Positions 1 to 8,704 of a DNA stretch of 64,000 bases are shown here, one piece after another. Under the pieces are notes generated by a model. The model did no database searches and was not told the origin of the DNA. It saw only the letters and a program-made list of their open reading frames with translations. How positions within the stretch are numbered: position 1 is the stretch's first letter; the number at the start of each line of letters is the position of its first letter. The DNA comes from Paenalcaligenes hominis (GTDB lineage: Bacteria > Pseudomonadota > Gammaproteobacteria > Burkholderiales > Burkholderiaceae_B). The stretch is from contig NZ_JAATIZ010000003.1 of NCBI RefSeq assembly GCF_011927625.1, positions 372,001 through 436,000 of the forward strand, read 5' to 3'. A program made the position numbers and the translations under genes.

Positions 1-1380
1 TTTTCACGTTTCTGGGAAATGTTAGCCGGTGCTGCTTTAGCCTGGTGGTCTATTAAGAAAACGCAAAATCAATTATCAACAGCTGCTGCAACGCATTGGC
101 GTCATCAGGTGCTGTCCTTTGCCGGTCTTGTTTTTTTTCTTATTGCCTTAGCTAATTTAAATCCACAAAGTGTGTTTCCCGGATGGCGAGCTATTTGGCC
201 TGTGCTTTCTGCTATGTGTTTTATTGCAGCGGGTCCGTATGCTTTTTTTAACCGCTATGTGTTATCTAGACCGTTGATGGTTTGGATTGGGTTAATTAGT
301 TATCCCTTGTATTTGTGGCACTGGCCCCTGTTAGCGTATTTTCATAATTTCAGCTATTTAGTCGAGGCCCATTGGCATCCATTATTTATTAGCGGGTTGT
401 TAGGGTTAAGCGTCGTTCTGGCATGGCTCTCTTATCGTTTTGTAGAGGAGCCTTTGCGCGGGGGTCACTCTGGCCGCCTCAAGTTAATCGCTTTGTGCGG
501 CGCAATGATTGCCATCGCGGTAGTGGCCAGCGGTATTTGGTTAGCCAAAGGCATGCCAAAGCGCTTTGCGCCCGAGGTACGTGATGTAGTGTCTATGGAC
601 TTGCGCACTCCCGAATGGTTAAGCTCATTGCGCGAGGGTCAATGCCATAATATGGTCTATCGCGATCCTCAACTGAATGCTGAGCAATGTTTAACTGATG
701 TCTCTGCGAGTGTGGTGTTGTGGGGGGACTCACAAGCTGCCTCGCTTTATCAGGCTTTGCAAGAGTGGGGGCAAACGCAGGGTGTACAAATCGGTCAATT
801 AACCGTAGATGCGACTGCTCCGTATTTCAATGCGGATCGCAAAAATAATATGGGTTGGGATTACAACAGTATATCTGAGCGGGCATTAGAGCAGCTCAGG
901 CAGCGACCGCCAGCAATACTGATGTTGCATGCGTTTTGGGTAGCTCATAGTGGGACGCCCGAGGTCATGCAGCAGCAGCTGCAGACTACCATAGAAAAAA
1001 TTCGCCATGATTTACCCAAAACAGAGATTGTTATCCTCGGTCCGGTGCCCAATTGGAAAAAACCTACGGGCCAAAATACCTTTAATTATTTTGCGCTTCG
1101 GGGCAGTGTAGTCCCCCCGTTTACAAGTTTTGGCTTATTAAGCAGCGCGCAGTTTTTTGATGGGCGTATTCGAGATCATTGGAAAGAACAACCACGCGTG
1201 CATTACATTTCTGCTACCGACTACCTTTGTGATACAGAACAGGGTTGTTTGATCCGCTTGCCCGATCAAAACTTTAAGCCAGATGCCATGGCCTATGTGG
1301 ATGATTCTCATCTATCTACGGCAGCGGCACGGTTTTTAGTACAAAAAATAGCGCCTCAGTTAGAAGCGCTGTTGCCTTAG
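1..1380 (+). CDS. OafA-like acyltransferase with C-terminal SGNH domain (5' truncated by window)
   Basis: The reading frame is open to the first base and reads SRFWEML before the first in-window ATG, which matches the usual RFWE(L/M)LAG motif of acyltransferase-3 proteins. The true start therefore lies outside the window. The first ~165 visible residues carry several hydrophobic membrane segments, including the family motif YPLYLWHWPLL and the segment ending RFVEEPLR. The remaining ~280 residues are a periplasmic SGNH-type domain with block I VLWGDSQAA and a C-terminal DDSHLS that would supply the catalytic Asp and His. Membrane-bound acyltransferase-SGNH fusions O-acetylate surface polysaccharides such as O-antigen or peptidoglycan. 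The acceptor cannot be told here, because no polysaccharide locus is visible. Confidence 0.9.
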   Translation, partial: FSRFWEMLAGAALAWWSIKKTQNQLSTAAATHWRHQVLSFAGLVFFLIALANLNPQSVFPGWRAIWPVLSAMCFIAAGPYAFFNRYVLSRPLMVWIGLISYPLYLWHWPLLAYFHNFSYLVEAHWHPLFISGLLGLSVVLAWLSYRFVEEPLRGGHSGRLKLIALCGAMIAIAVVASGIWLAKGMPKRFAPEVRDVVSMDLRTPEWLSSLREGQCHNMVYRDPQLNAEQCLTDVSASVVLWGDSQAASLYQALQEWGQTQGVQIGQLTVDATAPYFNADRKNNMGWDYNSISERALEQLRQRPPAILMLHAFWVAHSGTPEVMQQQLQTTIEKIRHDLPKTEIVILGPVPNWKKPTGQNTFNYFALRGSVVPPFTSFGLLSSAQFFDGRIRDHWKEQPRVHYISATDYLCDTEQGCLIRLPDQNFKPDAMAYVDDSHLSTAAARFLVQKIAPQLEALLP

Positions 1381-1414
1381 TTTAAACACCAAAGGCATGG
1401 TGCTTTAGGTGGGC

Positions 1415-1942
1415 TTAATCGCTTAGTTTCACCAAGCCTGTCTTAAATGCCTGCCCGCGTTCAATATATGTTTGCGCGTTTTTTTGCATCGCGGCCAGGT
1501 CGTCCTCAGTCAAGGTGCGCACCGCCTTTGCTGGGCTACCTAAAATCAGAGAGCGGGGCGGGAATACTTTGTTTTCTGTGACTAAAGCACCCGCACCCAC
1601 AAGGGACTCAGCCCCAATCACGGCACCATTTAGTACTACCGCTTGGATTCCAATTAAGCAGTTGTCCTCGATCGTACAACCATGCAGCATGGCTTGGTGT
1701 CCAATGGTGACATTTTTACCGACGGTTAAGGGGTAGCCTGGGTCGGTATGAAAGACGGCGCCCTCTTGGGCATTGCTGCCGTCGCCTAAAACGATGGGCT
1801 CGTTATCACCGCGCAATATTGCACCAGGCCAAACACTGGTGTGTTGCCCTAGGTGTACGTCGCCAATGACTACGGCTTCGGGGGCCACGTAGGCGGAATC
1901 AGCGATGGTAGGTTTTTTATTTTGAAATTGATAAATAGTCAT
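1415..1942 (-). CDS. Gamma-class carbonic anhydrase family protein (YrdA/PaaY-like)
   Basis: This 175-residue protein is built of left-handed beta-helix hexapeptide repeats. It has the metal-ligand pattern of gamma carbonic anhydrases: a His in AVFHTDPG and two more in TIGHQAMLHGC. Such proteins are trimers that bind zinc between subunits. Many bacterial members have weak or no anhydrase activity, and PaaY-type members hydrolyse thioesters, so the exact reaction is uncertain. The ATG is preceded by a strong AAGGAGGA site. The gene faces away from azurin and has no obvious operon partner. A beta-class carbonic anhydrase lies about 1.1 kb away, but on the other strand. Confidence 0.9.
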   Translation of the reverse strand: MTIYQFQNKKPTIADSAYVAPEAVVIGDVHLGQHTSVWPGAILRGDNEPIVLGDGSNAQEGAVFHTDPGYPLTVGKNVTIGHQAMLHGCTIEDNCLIGIQAVVLNGAVIGAESLVGAGALVTENKVFPPRSLILGSPAKAVRTLTEDDLAAMQKNAQTYIERGQAFKTGLVKLSD

Positions 1943-2058
1943 TGTTCCTCCTTCATAAGATCAATCCATCATACCGCGTATTGAAAACGGCACGAAGTCT
2001 GTCGTTATGCGCAACACAGTAACAACTTGCTTAGCTTTAAGGGTGCAGCGCTAAACTT

Positions 2059-2075
2059 GCTTACATAAAGTAAGC
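2059..2075. promoter_or_regulatory. Short dyad upstream of azurin
   Basis: GCTTAC-ATAAA-GTAAGC is a perfect 6-bp inverted repeat about 75 bp before the azurin ATG, in the region shared with the divergent gamma carbonic anhydrase gene. It could bind a dimeric regulator. It does not match the FNR/Anr consensus TTGAT-N4-ATCAA that controls many azurin genes. No factor can be named. Confidence 0.3.
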
Positions 2076-2151
2076 TTAGGAATATGTACAGTTGGGGCAG
2101 TTTTTCTTATGATGAAAGAGTAGTCTTTTTTTGTTGACTAGGAGGTTATAT

Positions 2152-2601
2152 ATGTTCGCGAAATTCACTTTTGCCGCTGCTTTAGCCGTTGCCAGTGTAC
2201 CGGCTGCGATGGCAGCTGATTGCAGCTTCGATCTCGAAGGCAATGATGCGATGCAGTTTAGCGCTCAGGAAATTATCGTAGATAAAACATGCGATGAGTT
2301 CACCATTAACCTAAAACACACGGGTACCTTGCCCGTCGCCAGTATGGGCCACAACGTAGTTATTTCTAAAAAAGCCGACGAGCAAGCCATTGCTAATGAT
2401 GGGATTGCCGCGGGCTTGGACAATGACTATGTCAAGCCTGATGACGAGCGTGTCGTGGCTCATTCAGATGTAATTGGTGGGGGCGAAGACACCTCTGTTA
2501 CGTTCAAGGTTGCCGATTTAAAAGAGGGTGAGGACTACGGTTTCTTCTGCTCTTTCCCTGGTCATTTGGCCTTGATGAAAGGCGACCTTAAAGTCCAATA
2601 A
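2152..2601 (+). CDS. azu: Azurin (type 1 blue copper protein)
   Basis: The 149-residue precursor has a Sec signal peptide ending about AMA-AD, so the mature protein is about 128 residues, normal for azurin. All copper-site features are present: GHN (Gly and first His), the CSFPGH segment (Cys and second His) and the axial Met in LMKG. The N-terminal disulfide pair is also present (ADCSF and KTCDE). Azurin is a periplasmic one-electron carrier, usually linked to denitrification or peroxide and redox stress. The ATG at 2152 was chosen because AGGAGG ends 6 bases before it; an upstream in-frame TTG at 2131 would place that SD inside the coding region. Confidence 0.97.
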   Translation: MFAKFTFAAALAVASVPAAMAADCSFDLEGNDAMQFSAQEIIVDKTCDEFTINLKHTGTLPVASMGHNVVISKKADEQAIANDGIAAGLDNDYVKPDDERVVAHSDVIGGGEDTSVTFKVADLKEGEDYGFFCSFPGHLALMKGDLKVQ

Positions 2602-2625
2602 CCTGTTTTATTGGGTGTGTTCAAG

Positions 2626-2663
2626 CCGACTTGGGCCGATGTACCGGCTCAAGTCGGTTTTTT
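2626..2663 (+). terminator. Rho-independent terminator of azurin
   Basis: A 12-bp stem (CCGACTTGGGCC paired with GGCTCAAGTCGG, one G-U pair, 8-nt loop) is followed by a run of six T. It begins 24 bases after the azurin stop codon. Confidence 0.9.
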
Positions 2664-2736
2664 GTATGCGCCATGCAGGCTATAGGCTCAGTATTTGCTA
2701 GGGGATGCATAGGTCGAATCACTAAAGGAGTCTGTT

Positions 2737-2925
2737 ATGCCTGCTGTTTCTAAAGCCCAACAAAAAGCTGCCGGAGCCGCGTTATCAGCCAAACGCAAAG
2801 AAACCAAAGTCAGTGAGCTCAAAGGGGCGGCTAAATCCATGTATGAATCCATGACAGAAAAAGAGCTAGAGGATTTTGCTGCTACGTCTCGTAAGAAGCT
2901 GCCTGAACACAAGGACAGTGAGTAA
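2737..2925 (+). CDS. DUF3008 family small protein
   Basis: This is a 62-residue, highly charged, Ala/Lys-rich protein starting MPAVSKAQQKAAG and ending in a Lys/Glu-rich tail. That is the hallmark of the DUF3008 family found widely in proteobacteria. It has no membrane segment and no enzymatic motif; its function is unknown. An AAAGGAG site lies 8 bases before the ATG, and the gene stands alone between terminated azurin and the carbonic anhydrase gene. Confidence 0.85.
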   Translation: MPAVSKAQQKAAGAALSAKRKETKVSELKGAAKSMYESMTEKELEDFAATSRKKLPEHKDSE

Positions 2926-3078
2926 ATTTTTTATTGAGTCCAACGGCTAATTGACAGTAAAATCAGCCAATTAGCTTTAGCGGTAGGTGGCCATTTAGGT
3001 ATTAATGGGGCTGCGCTCTAGTCGCAGCATCAACACAGTCTACCGATGCAAAGCGTTATAGCTGTCCAAGGACTCCGG

Positions 3079-3726
3079 ATGAAAGAAATTATTGAAGGCT
3101 TTTTAAAGTTTCAAAAAGAAGCCTATCCCCAGCGCGAGCATTTGTTTAAAAATCTTGCTACCAATCAAAACCCCCGTGCGTTGTTTATTTCCTGTTCTGA
3201 TAGCCGTATCGTGCCAGAGCTCGTTACACAACGCGAGCCAGGTGATATTTTCGTTATCCGTAACGCAGGCAATATAGTGCCTTCGTATGGCCCAGAGCCA
3301 GGCGGGGTGTCTGCCTCGGTAGAGTACGCTGTTTCCAAGCTAGGTGTGCGTGATTTAGTGATTTGTGGTCACTCTGATTGTGGCGCTATGACGGCTATTG
3401 CGGCGTGCCAGTGCCTAGATCACATGCCTGCAGTTAAACATTGGCTACGTTACGCGGATTCGGCCCGCCTGGTCAACGAGGCGCGCCCTCATGCCAATGA
3501 ACAAGAGCGTATTGCTTCGATGGTACGAGAAAATGTGATTGCACAATTAGCCAATGTGCAAACGCACCCATCGGTACGTTTGGCTTTAGCTGAAAATAAA
3601 CTCAGCCTGCATGGCTGGGTATTTGATATTGAATCAGGCACGATCGAAGCCTATGATGGCGCAACGCGTCGCTTTGTGCCGTTGGCTGCATCCCCCGATG
3701 TGGTAGCCGCTCCCGTGGTTTGGTAG
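3079..3726 (+). CDS. can: Beta-class carbonic anhydrase
   Basis: This 215-residue cytoplasmic zinc enzyme interconverts CO2 and bicarbonate. The motif SCSDSR supplies one Cys ligand and the Asp-Arg dyad. GHSDCGAM supplies the His and second Cys, and RNAGNIVP is the usual third signature. The start at 3079 is preferred because AAGGA lies 6 bases before it. An in-frame ATG 11 codons upstream has no SD and adds an atypical extension. The gene is monocistronic and ends in a strong bidirectional terminator. Confidence 0.95.
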   Translation: MKEIIEGFLKFQKEAYPQREHLFKNLATNQNPRALFISCSDSRIVPELVTQREPGDIFVIRNAGNIVPSYGPEPGGVSASVEYAVSKLGVRDLVICGHSDCGAMTAIAACQCLDHMPAVKHWLRYADSARLVNEARPHANEQERIASMVRENVIAQLANVQTHPSVRLALAENKLSLHGWVFDIESGTIEAYDGATRRFVPLAASPDVVAAPVVW

Positions 3727-3772
3727 TTCAACGGCTTATTTGACTGGTTGTGTTTACAACGTAGAGTCATAA

Positions 3773-3804
3773 AAAAAGAGTCCTGTATTTGCAGGACTCT
3801 TTTT
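3773..3804. terminator. Bidirectional terminator between can and hglS
   Basis: A perfect 13-bp stem, AAAAAGAGTCCTG with CAGGACTCTTTTT (6-nt loop), gives a T-run in both directions. It serves can on the plus strand and hglS on the minus strand, whose stop codon is 15 bases away. Confidence 0.92.
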
Positions 3805-3818
3805 GTTGCCTGTGGAGG

Positions 3819-5210
3819 TTAGGCAAGTTGCAGTTGTTGCTTGGTTTGTGCCAAGGAACGCTCGCTTTGAGCATGATAAAGCGCTTGCTCATCATGCACT
3901 TTACAGCCTAGGTCACGCTCGAATACCTGTTGATTCGATAGTTGAGCATATTCTGTTGTGGTGCCATCGCCTAAGTTCGATTGAAAAATGCCTGCTGCAC
4001 TAACAGGTAGGAAGTCTTCGTACACAATGCCATCAATACGCACATCGCCATTTGCAATCAGCATGTCTAGCGTGGTGTTGACTGGAAACTGACCGGCCTT
4101 GGCTAAGCCCTGTTCGGTGGGGCTGTAGGTAACATGAATTAAGCCCTGTTGGTACAAGCTGAGTAAATCATCGGGAAAAGCCTCAAAATGGCGCTCTAAG
4201 ACCTCGTAGTAGTGATCTGCATTGGCCTCGGTAGTGGGGCCGTTCATTTCAGCCCGTGCCGCTTGCAACAGCTGGTCGTACAGGTCGCGTCCTTTAGGGG
4301 TAAGCGCTGTACCGCGTTGTTCGATTTCCCCAAAGCGAGCGGTATGGCTACCCCGCTCTGTGTCGTGCTGGTCGCTGTAGCGCACGCTTTCCTCGAGTGC
4401 TTTAAAGCTGGTTTGGCGCAATAAAATCGGTTGTTGACGACGCGGTGGCCCTTCAATAACCGCTTTAGGGCTAATGCCACGTTTAGGCATTTCCGCTTGG
4501 GCCGCATCAATGTCTAGGGTACGTGGTGTCAGGTGGTTAATATGTGGGCCTTTAAAGGCCACCACATCGGCAATTAGACGGTGCTGGTCGTGCAAGCTTT
4601 GGTATTGGGCGCTGCTAACTGTGGCTTCGCTGTGCCATCTAAAGGTTTCCAGGGCTTCGGTCACAAACTGCTCGGCTTGCTCGGCGGTTAAACCACCGTT
4701 TTTTTCATGCTGTTCAATCAGCTCAAGTGCGGCCGGAGTGAAAATTTGACGGCGAGCTAGGATCTCGTTGGCCTCGTCACGCAAGGTGGGGTTGTCAATA
4801 AGCTCTAGGCGTAACAACGAGGTGAAAACGCGAAACGGGCTTTGACGTAAATCGGCCTCGTGCAAAGCACGGAATGCGGTGGAGTGCACCGGTACCCCAG
4901 CAGGAGCAAGATCGTAATACCCCACTGGCTCCATTCCCATGACCGCAAACAGGCGGCGCAGGGTATGAAGCTCGTGCGCCGTGCCCACGCGGATAGCGCC
5001 ATGACGCTCTTCATCCAGTCGCTCTAGCTCGTGCGTGGTACGCAAGTGCTGTTCGAGCTGAGGGTCTTGTTCTAAGCAGTGCTGATTCACCTGTGCAACG
5101 AGATCAAGCAGCTCACCATAGAGAGGCACCTCGTTTTTGTACATGGTCGACATGGCCGCAGAGAATAAGGCTCGGATTTGGCTTGGAGCCATAAAGGGGG
5201 TAGATGCCAT
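3819..5210 (-). CDS. hglS: 2-oxoadipate dioxygenase/decarboxylase (DUF1338, HglS/YdcJ type)
   Basis: This 463-residue protein belongs to the DUF1338 family, non-haem Fe(II) enzymes of the vicinal-oxygen-chelate fold that convert 2-oxoadipate to D-2-hydroxyglutarate and CO2 late in lysine catabolism. Counting from the chosen start, the predicted metal ligands are His70 (in RHGAIRVG), His226 (in HINHLTPR) and Glu295 (in ARFGEIEQRG), with Arg74 nearby. From memory these match His70, His226, Glu294 and Arg74 of the Pseudomonas putida enzyme. The start at 5210 has AGGAG upstream and begins 10 bases after the ydiJ stop; the frame is open further upstream only because it runs through ydiJ. It is cotranscribed with ydiJ, whose product would oxidise its product. 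Confidence 0.9.
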   Translation of the reverse strand: MASTPFMAPSQIRALFSAAMSTMYKNEVPLYGELLDLVAQVNQHCLEQDPQLEQHLRTTHELERLDEERHGAIRVGTAHELHTLRRLFAVMGMEPVGYYDLAPAGVPVHSTAFRALHEADLRQSPFRVFTSLLRLELIDNPTLRDEANEILARRQIFTPAALELIEQHEKNGGLTAEQAEQFVTEALETFRWHSEATVSSAQYQSLHDQHRLIADVVAFKGPHINHLTPRTLDIDAAQAEMPKRGISPKAVIEGPPRRQQPILLRQTSFKALEESVRYSDQHDTERGSHTARFGEIEQRGTALTPKGRDLYDQLLQAARAEMNGPTTEANADHYYEVLERHFEAFPDDLLSLYQQGLIHVTYSPTEQGLAKAGQFPVNTTLDMLIANGDVRIDGIVYEDFLPVSAAGIFQSNLGDGTTTEYAQLSNQQVFERDLGCKVHDEQALYHAQSERSLAQTKQQLQLA

Positions 5211-5220
5211 CAACTGTCTC

Positions 5221-8200
5221 CTATTTTCTGGCTTGGGAGTAATAGTGCTGTTGCAACACATGCAACGGATGTTTGATTGTGAGCTGGCTAAAGCGCTGAA
5301 CCTGACTGCGACAGGAGTAACCGGTAGCCAGTAAGCGTCCACTGCCGCCATGACGCGCCACAATGCGCTGCCATGACTGACCATAAATAGTGGCAGAGGT
5401 GGCTTGGTGTTGGGTTTCATGCCCATACGTGCCTGCCATACCGCAGCAACCACTGGCGACATTGACTAAGTTCAAACCCAGCAAAGCAAAGACGTCTTTC
5501 CATAACGCGGCGGCTTTAGGAGCGGTGGTTTTTTCTGTGCAATGGCCGACTAAATAATAGGTATTGTCCAGGGTGGTGTCGTTTTGGACATGACTTAGGT
5601 CTTGGTGTTGGAGCCACTGGTGTAGCCATTCCTGAGGTAACAGCACGTTAGGTGCTGTCATATCGGGTTCGAGGGCTTGGCGGTACTCCTGACGGTAAAC
5701 TAAGGTCATGGCGGGGTCTAAACCCACTAATGGCACCCCTTCGACGCTTAGCTCGTTAAGCAGTTGGGCGTGACGCTGGGCTTGCTGCTTAAACCGGTTT
5801 AAAAAGCCGTGGACTTGAAGCGGTTTGCCATTGGGCATAAAGGGCACAATATAAACCTGCACCTGTAAATGCTGCAGTAAGGCAAGCCATTCTTCCCACA
5901 GTGGGGTTTCAAAGTAGCGCGTAAAGGCGTCTTGCACCAAAATCAGACTGTTTTGTTTTTGCGCGGGGCTAAGCGCCTTTAAGGCCTCTGGCGTAGCGAC
6001 CTGCACCCCGTAGCGCTCTAGCAAAGGCTGCCACGCTGTGGCGCTAAGCAAAGGGATATCGCTTAGGCCTACGGTTTTGCTGACAAGGCTTTGAATTGGT
6101 TTAAGACGCATGAGGCCGTTGTACAGCGCTGGCACTTTGGCTGCATGGGGCAACACATATTCCAAAGAGCCCACCGCATAGTCTTTTAGTGGACGTACAT
6201 AACGGCTGTGATACAAGTATAAAAATCTAGCCTTAAAGTCGGGAACGTTCACTTTGACGGGGCATTGGCCCGCACAGGATTTACACGATAAGCAGCCCTC
6301 TAGAGCCTCGTACACCTGATGGGAGTAGTCGTCTTTTTTACTACGGGGGTGTTGCAAGCTGGATTGCAGCTTGTGGAAGCCCTGTTTAATATGTGCCAAC
6401 ACGCCGCTGGGGGCCTGGTAGGTGCTAAGGTCTAGCCCTTGGTTGTTTTGCAAGCGTAGCCATTCGCGTACTGCCGAGGCACGGCCTTTGGGTGAATGCA
6501 GGCGATCGCGGGTGGCTTTCCACGAGGGGCACATGGCGTCGTCCGTATCGTAGTTATAACAAGCCCCATTGCCATTACAGTAGACGGCGCTATTGAATAG
6601 TTTCCAATCAGAAAAGCGTATTTGGCGATCAAAGTCGCCACGGAAATCCACCTGATCGACGGCTAAGAGCTGCGCATTGGGGGTGGTGCTGGGGGTTGCA
6701 ATTTTGCCTGGGTTGAGCTGATTGTAGGGGTCAAACAGGGCTTTGATTTGCTGCAGTACCGGGTATAAATCACCAAAAAATTTGGGTGCGTAGCCCGAGC
6801 GTAGACCTTTACCGTGCTCGCCCCATAATACGCCCCCGTATTTATGCACTAGCTCTACGACTTTGTCGGTAATAGGGCGGATCATCGCGGCTTGGGCAGG
6901 GTCTTTCATATCAAGTGCTGGGCGTACATGCAGCACACCAGCGTCTACGTGACCAAACATGCCATACGATAAATTGGCCTCGTCTAATACCGCACGGAAC
7001 TCAGCAATAAAATCTGCCAAATTTTCGGGTGGTACGGCGGTGTCCTCGACAAAAGGTTGGGGACGTATTTCGCCATCTACGTTGCCCAGCAAGCCCACGG
7101 AGCGTTTGCGCATACCGTATACGGTGTTAACGGCCTTGGCGCCGTAAGCGACGGTATGCCCTAGGCGCACTACACTGGTGTCGCTTTCCAAGTGTTTAAT
7201 AAAAGCTGCCACTGTATGCTGCAGCGCATCGATATCGTTACCGGCAAACTCAATTAGATTAATACCCAAGGTGGGCGTACCGTCGGCGTTGTCAGGGAAG
7301 TACTCTGCCACACTGTGCCAAATGATGTCATTTTGTGCCAAGCCCAAGACCTTGGAGTCTACGGTTTCAATAGAAAGTGGCTTTAATGCCATTAAGGCTT
7401 TGGCATCACGTAAAGCAGCCTCGAAGTCGGCATAGCGCACATTGACCAAAATCTGTTCGGTAGGGATGGGCAGCACATTGAGTTTGGCCTCGGCAATAAA
7501 GCCGAGCGAGCCTTCGGCACCACAAAGTAGGTTGTTTAGGTTGAACGAATCGCCCTCTTTGATGTGGGGTAAGTCGTAACCTGTTAAGCAACGGTTTAAG
7601 GGTGGAAATGTGTCTTGAATAGCTTGAGCATGAGTGGTGACCAGCTCGTCGATAGTCTGATACAGCGGGCCAACCAATGGGTCGGCTTTAAAGGCTGGTA
7701 GCTCGTCAATAGACAGTGGGTGGGTATCCAATACCTGCCCACCTAGCAGCACGGTTTTAAGCCCTAGCACGTGATCGCGGGTTTTACCGTAAGTGCAACT
7801 GCCTTGCCCACTGGCATCGGTGTTGATCATGCCGCCGATAGTGGCTCGGTTTGAGGTAGAGAGCTCGGGGGCAAAAAACAAACCATAGGGCTTCAGCGCC
7901 GCATTCAGCTGATCTTTCACTACGCCGGGCTGCACCACGGCGGTGCGGGCGCGCGCATCAATATGAAGAATCTGATTCATATGACGCGACATGTCGACAA
8001 TAATGCCGTCAGTGAGTGACTGCCCATTGGTGCCTGTACCACCGCCTCGTGCGGTCAGCACAATACTGCGGTATTTATCGCTGCCCGCTAACCGGCTAAT
8101 ACAAATCAAGTCCTCGGTATGACGAGGAAACACACAGGCCTGGGGCAAGCGCTGATAGACCGAGTTATCGGTGGCAAAAACAACACGTTTGGCTAAGTCG

Positions 8201-8307
8201 CGTTCGATATCGCCTTGGAAGCCTTGGGCGGCTAAAGCGGCTAAAAACTCGTTATATAACGAATTTTCTTGAACTCGGTGTACGGGCAAAAAAGCAATGT
8301 GTTCCAT
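5221..8307 (-). CDS. ydiJ: FAD/4Fe-4S D-2-hydroxyglutarate dehydrogenase-type oxidoreductase (YdiJ)
   Basis: This 1028-residue fused oxidoreductase starts with an FAD-binding domain of the vanillyl-alcohol-oxidase type (GGGTGTNGQSL near residue 88, then NRATIGGMINTDASGQG). An FAD-linked oxidase C-terminal domain follows. Around residue 650 there is a 4Fe-4S cluster motif, CLSCKSCAGQCP, and the C-terminus carries a heterodisulfide-reductase-like CCG motif (GCCGMAG). E. coli YdiJ and its P. putida relative act as D-2-hydroxyglutarate dehydrogenases, passing electrons to the respiratory chain. The ATG at 8307 has AGGA upstream; an in-frame start 12 codons earlier is less likely. It is the first gene of a two-gene operon with hglS. 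Confidence 0.9.
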   Translation of the reverse strand: MEHIAFLPVHRVQENSLYNEFLAALAAQGFQGDIERDLAKRVVFATDNSVYQRLPQACVFPRHTEDLICISRLAGSDKYRSIVLTARGGGTGTNGQSLTDGIIVDMSRHMNQILHIDARARTAVVQPGVVKDQLNAALKPYGLFFAPELSTSNRATIGGMINTDASGQGSCTYGKTRDHVLGLKTVLLGGQVLDTHPLSIDELPAFKADPLVGPLYQTIDELVTTHAQAIQDTFPPLNRCLTGYDLPHIKEGDSFNLNNLLCGAEGSLGFIAEAKLNVLPIPTEQILVNVRYADFEAALRDAKALMALKPLSIETVDSKVLGLAQNDIIWHSVAEYFPDNADGTPTLGINLIEFAGNDIDALQHTVAAFIKHLESDTSVVRLGHTVAYGAKAVNTVYGMRKRSVGLLGNVDGEIRPQPFVEDTAVPPENLADFIAEFRAVLDEANLSYGMFGHVDAGVLHVRPALDMKDPAQAAMIRPITDKVVELVHKYGGVLWGEHGKGLRSGYAPKFFGDLYPVLQQIKALFDPYNQLNPGKIATPSTTPNAQLLAVDQVDFRGDFDRQIRFSDWKLFNSAVYCNGNGACYNYDTDDAMCPSWKATRDRLHSPKGRASAVREWLRLQNNQGLDLSTYQAPSGVLAHIKQGFHKLQSSLQHPRSKKDDYSHQVYEALEGCLSCKSCAGQCPVKVNVPDFKARFLYLYHSRYVRPLKDYAVGSLEYVLPHAAKVPALYNGLMRLKPIQSLVSKTVGLSDIPLLSATAWQPLLERYGVQVATPEALKALSPAQKQNSLILVQDAFTRYFETPLWEEWLALLQHLQVQVYIVPFMPNGKPLQVHGFLNRFKQQAQRHAQLLNELSVEGVPLVGLDPAMTLVYRQEYRQALEPDMTAPNVLLPQEWLHQWLQHQDLSHVQNDTTLDNTYYLVGHCTEKTTAPKAAALWKDVFALLGLNLVNVASGCCGMAGTYGHETQHQATSATIYGQSWQRIVARHGGSGRLLATGYSCRSQVQRFSQLTIKHPLHVLQQHYYSQARK

Positions 8308-8704
8308 CGTGTCCTGGCAGTTAGCAAGCAGAGTAAAAAGCACCCTGCAAAATAAATTGGCATGGGTAAAAACCCATCAAGCAGCATGCGCGATGCGCCT
8401 ACCCTCCATCAAAACAAACTTTGCGTAGGGAATCAAGCGAATAAAAACCCGTAACGCATTCCATTTGGTCATGTATGCAGCCGCTGAGCGTCGTAAAGAG
8501 CAGACATTTTTTTCCCATTAAGGGTACATGATGGGCTTTGTTTACGCCGAGAAAACGGTCGTCAATAAAAAAAAGGAGTCAGCCTAAGACCTTGATACAA
8601 CGTTGGGTTAGCCGTTTTAGCTAAGAGGCTAATTCCTATAAAAGCGTAAATAATGATACAGTTTATGTTGCTGCCCTTTTTGGCTTTTTTTGGCTCATTT
8701 TTTC
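8308..8704. other. Intergenic region between divergent ydiJ and rsmB
   Basis: These ~400 bases hold no credible gene. They must contain the ydiJ promoter and probably that of the rsmB operon. A small perfect hairpin, ATGGGT-AAAA-ACCCAT at 8362-8377, sits 55 bases upstream of ydiJ and could be an operator. The stretch just before rsmB is T-rich, with no Shine-Dalgarno match. A 64-codon plus-strand frame starting at 8653 overlaps rsmB and looks spurious. Confidence 0.5.

Noticed and set aside
5211-5462. N-terminal extension of the hglS product into ydiJ
   Set aside because: The extra residues are the out-of-frame shadow of the ydiJ 3' end; AGGAG and the family N-terminus point to 5210.
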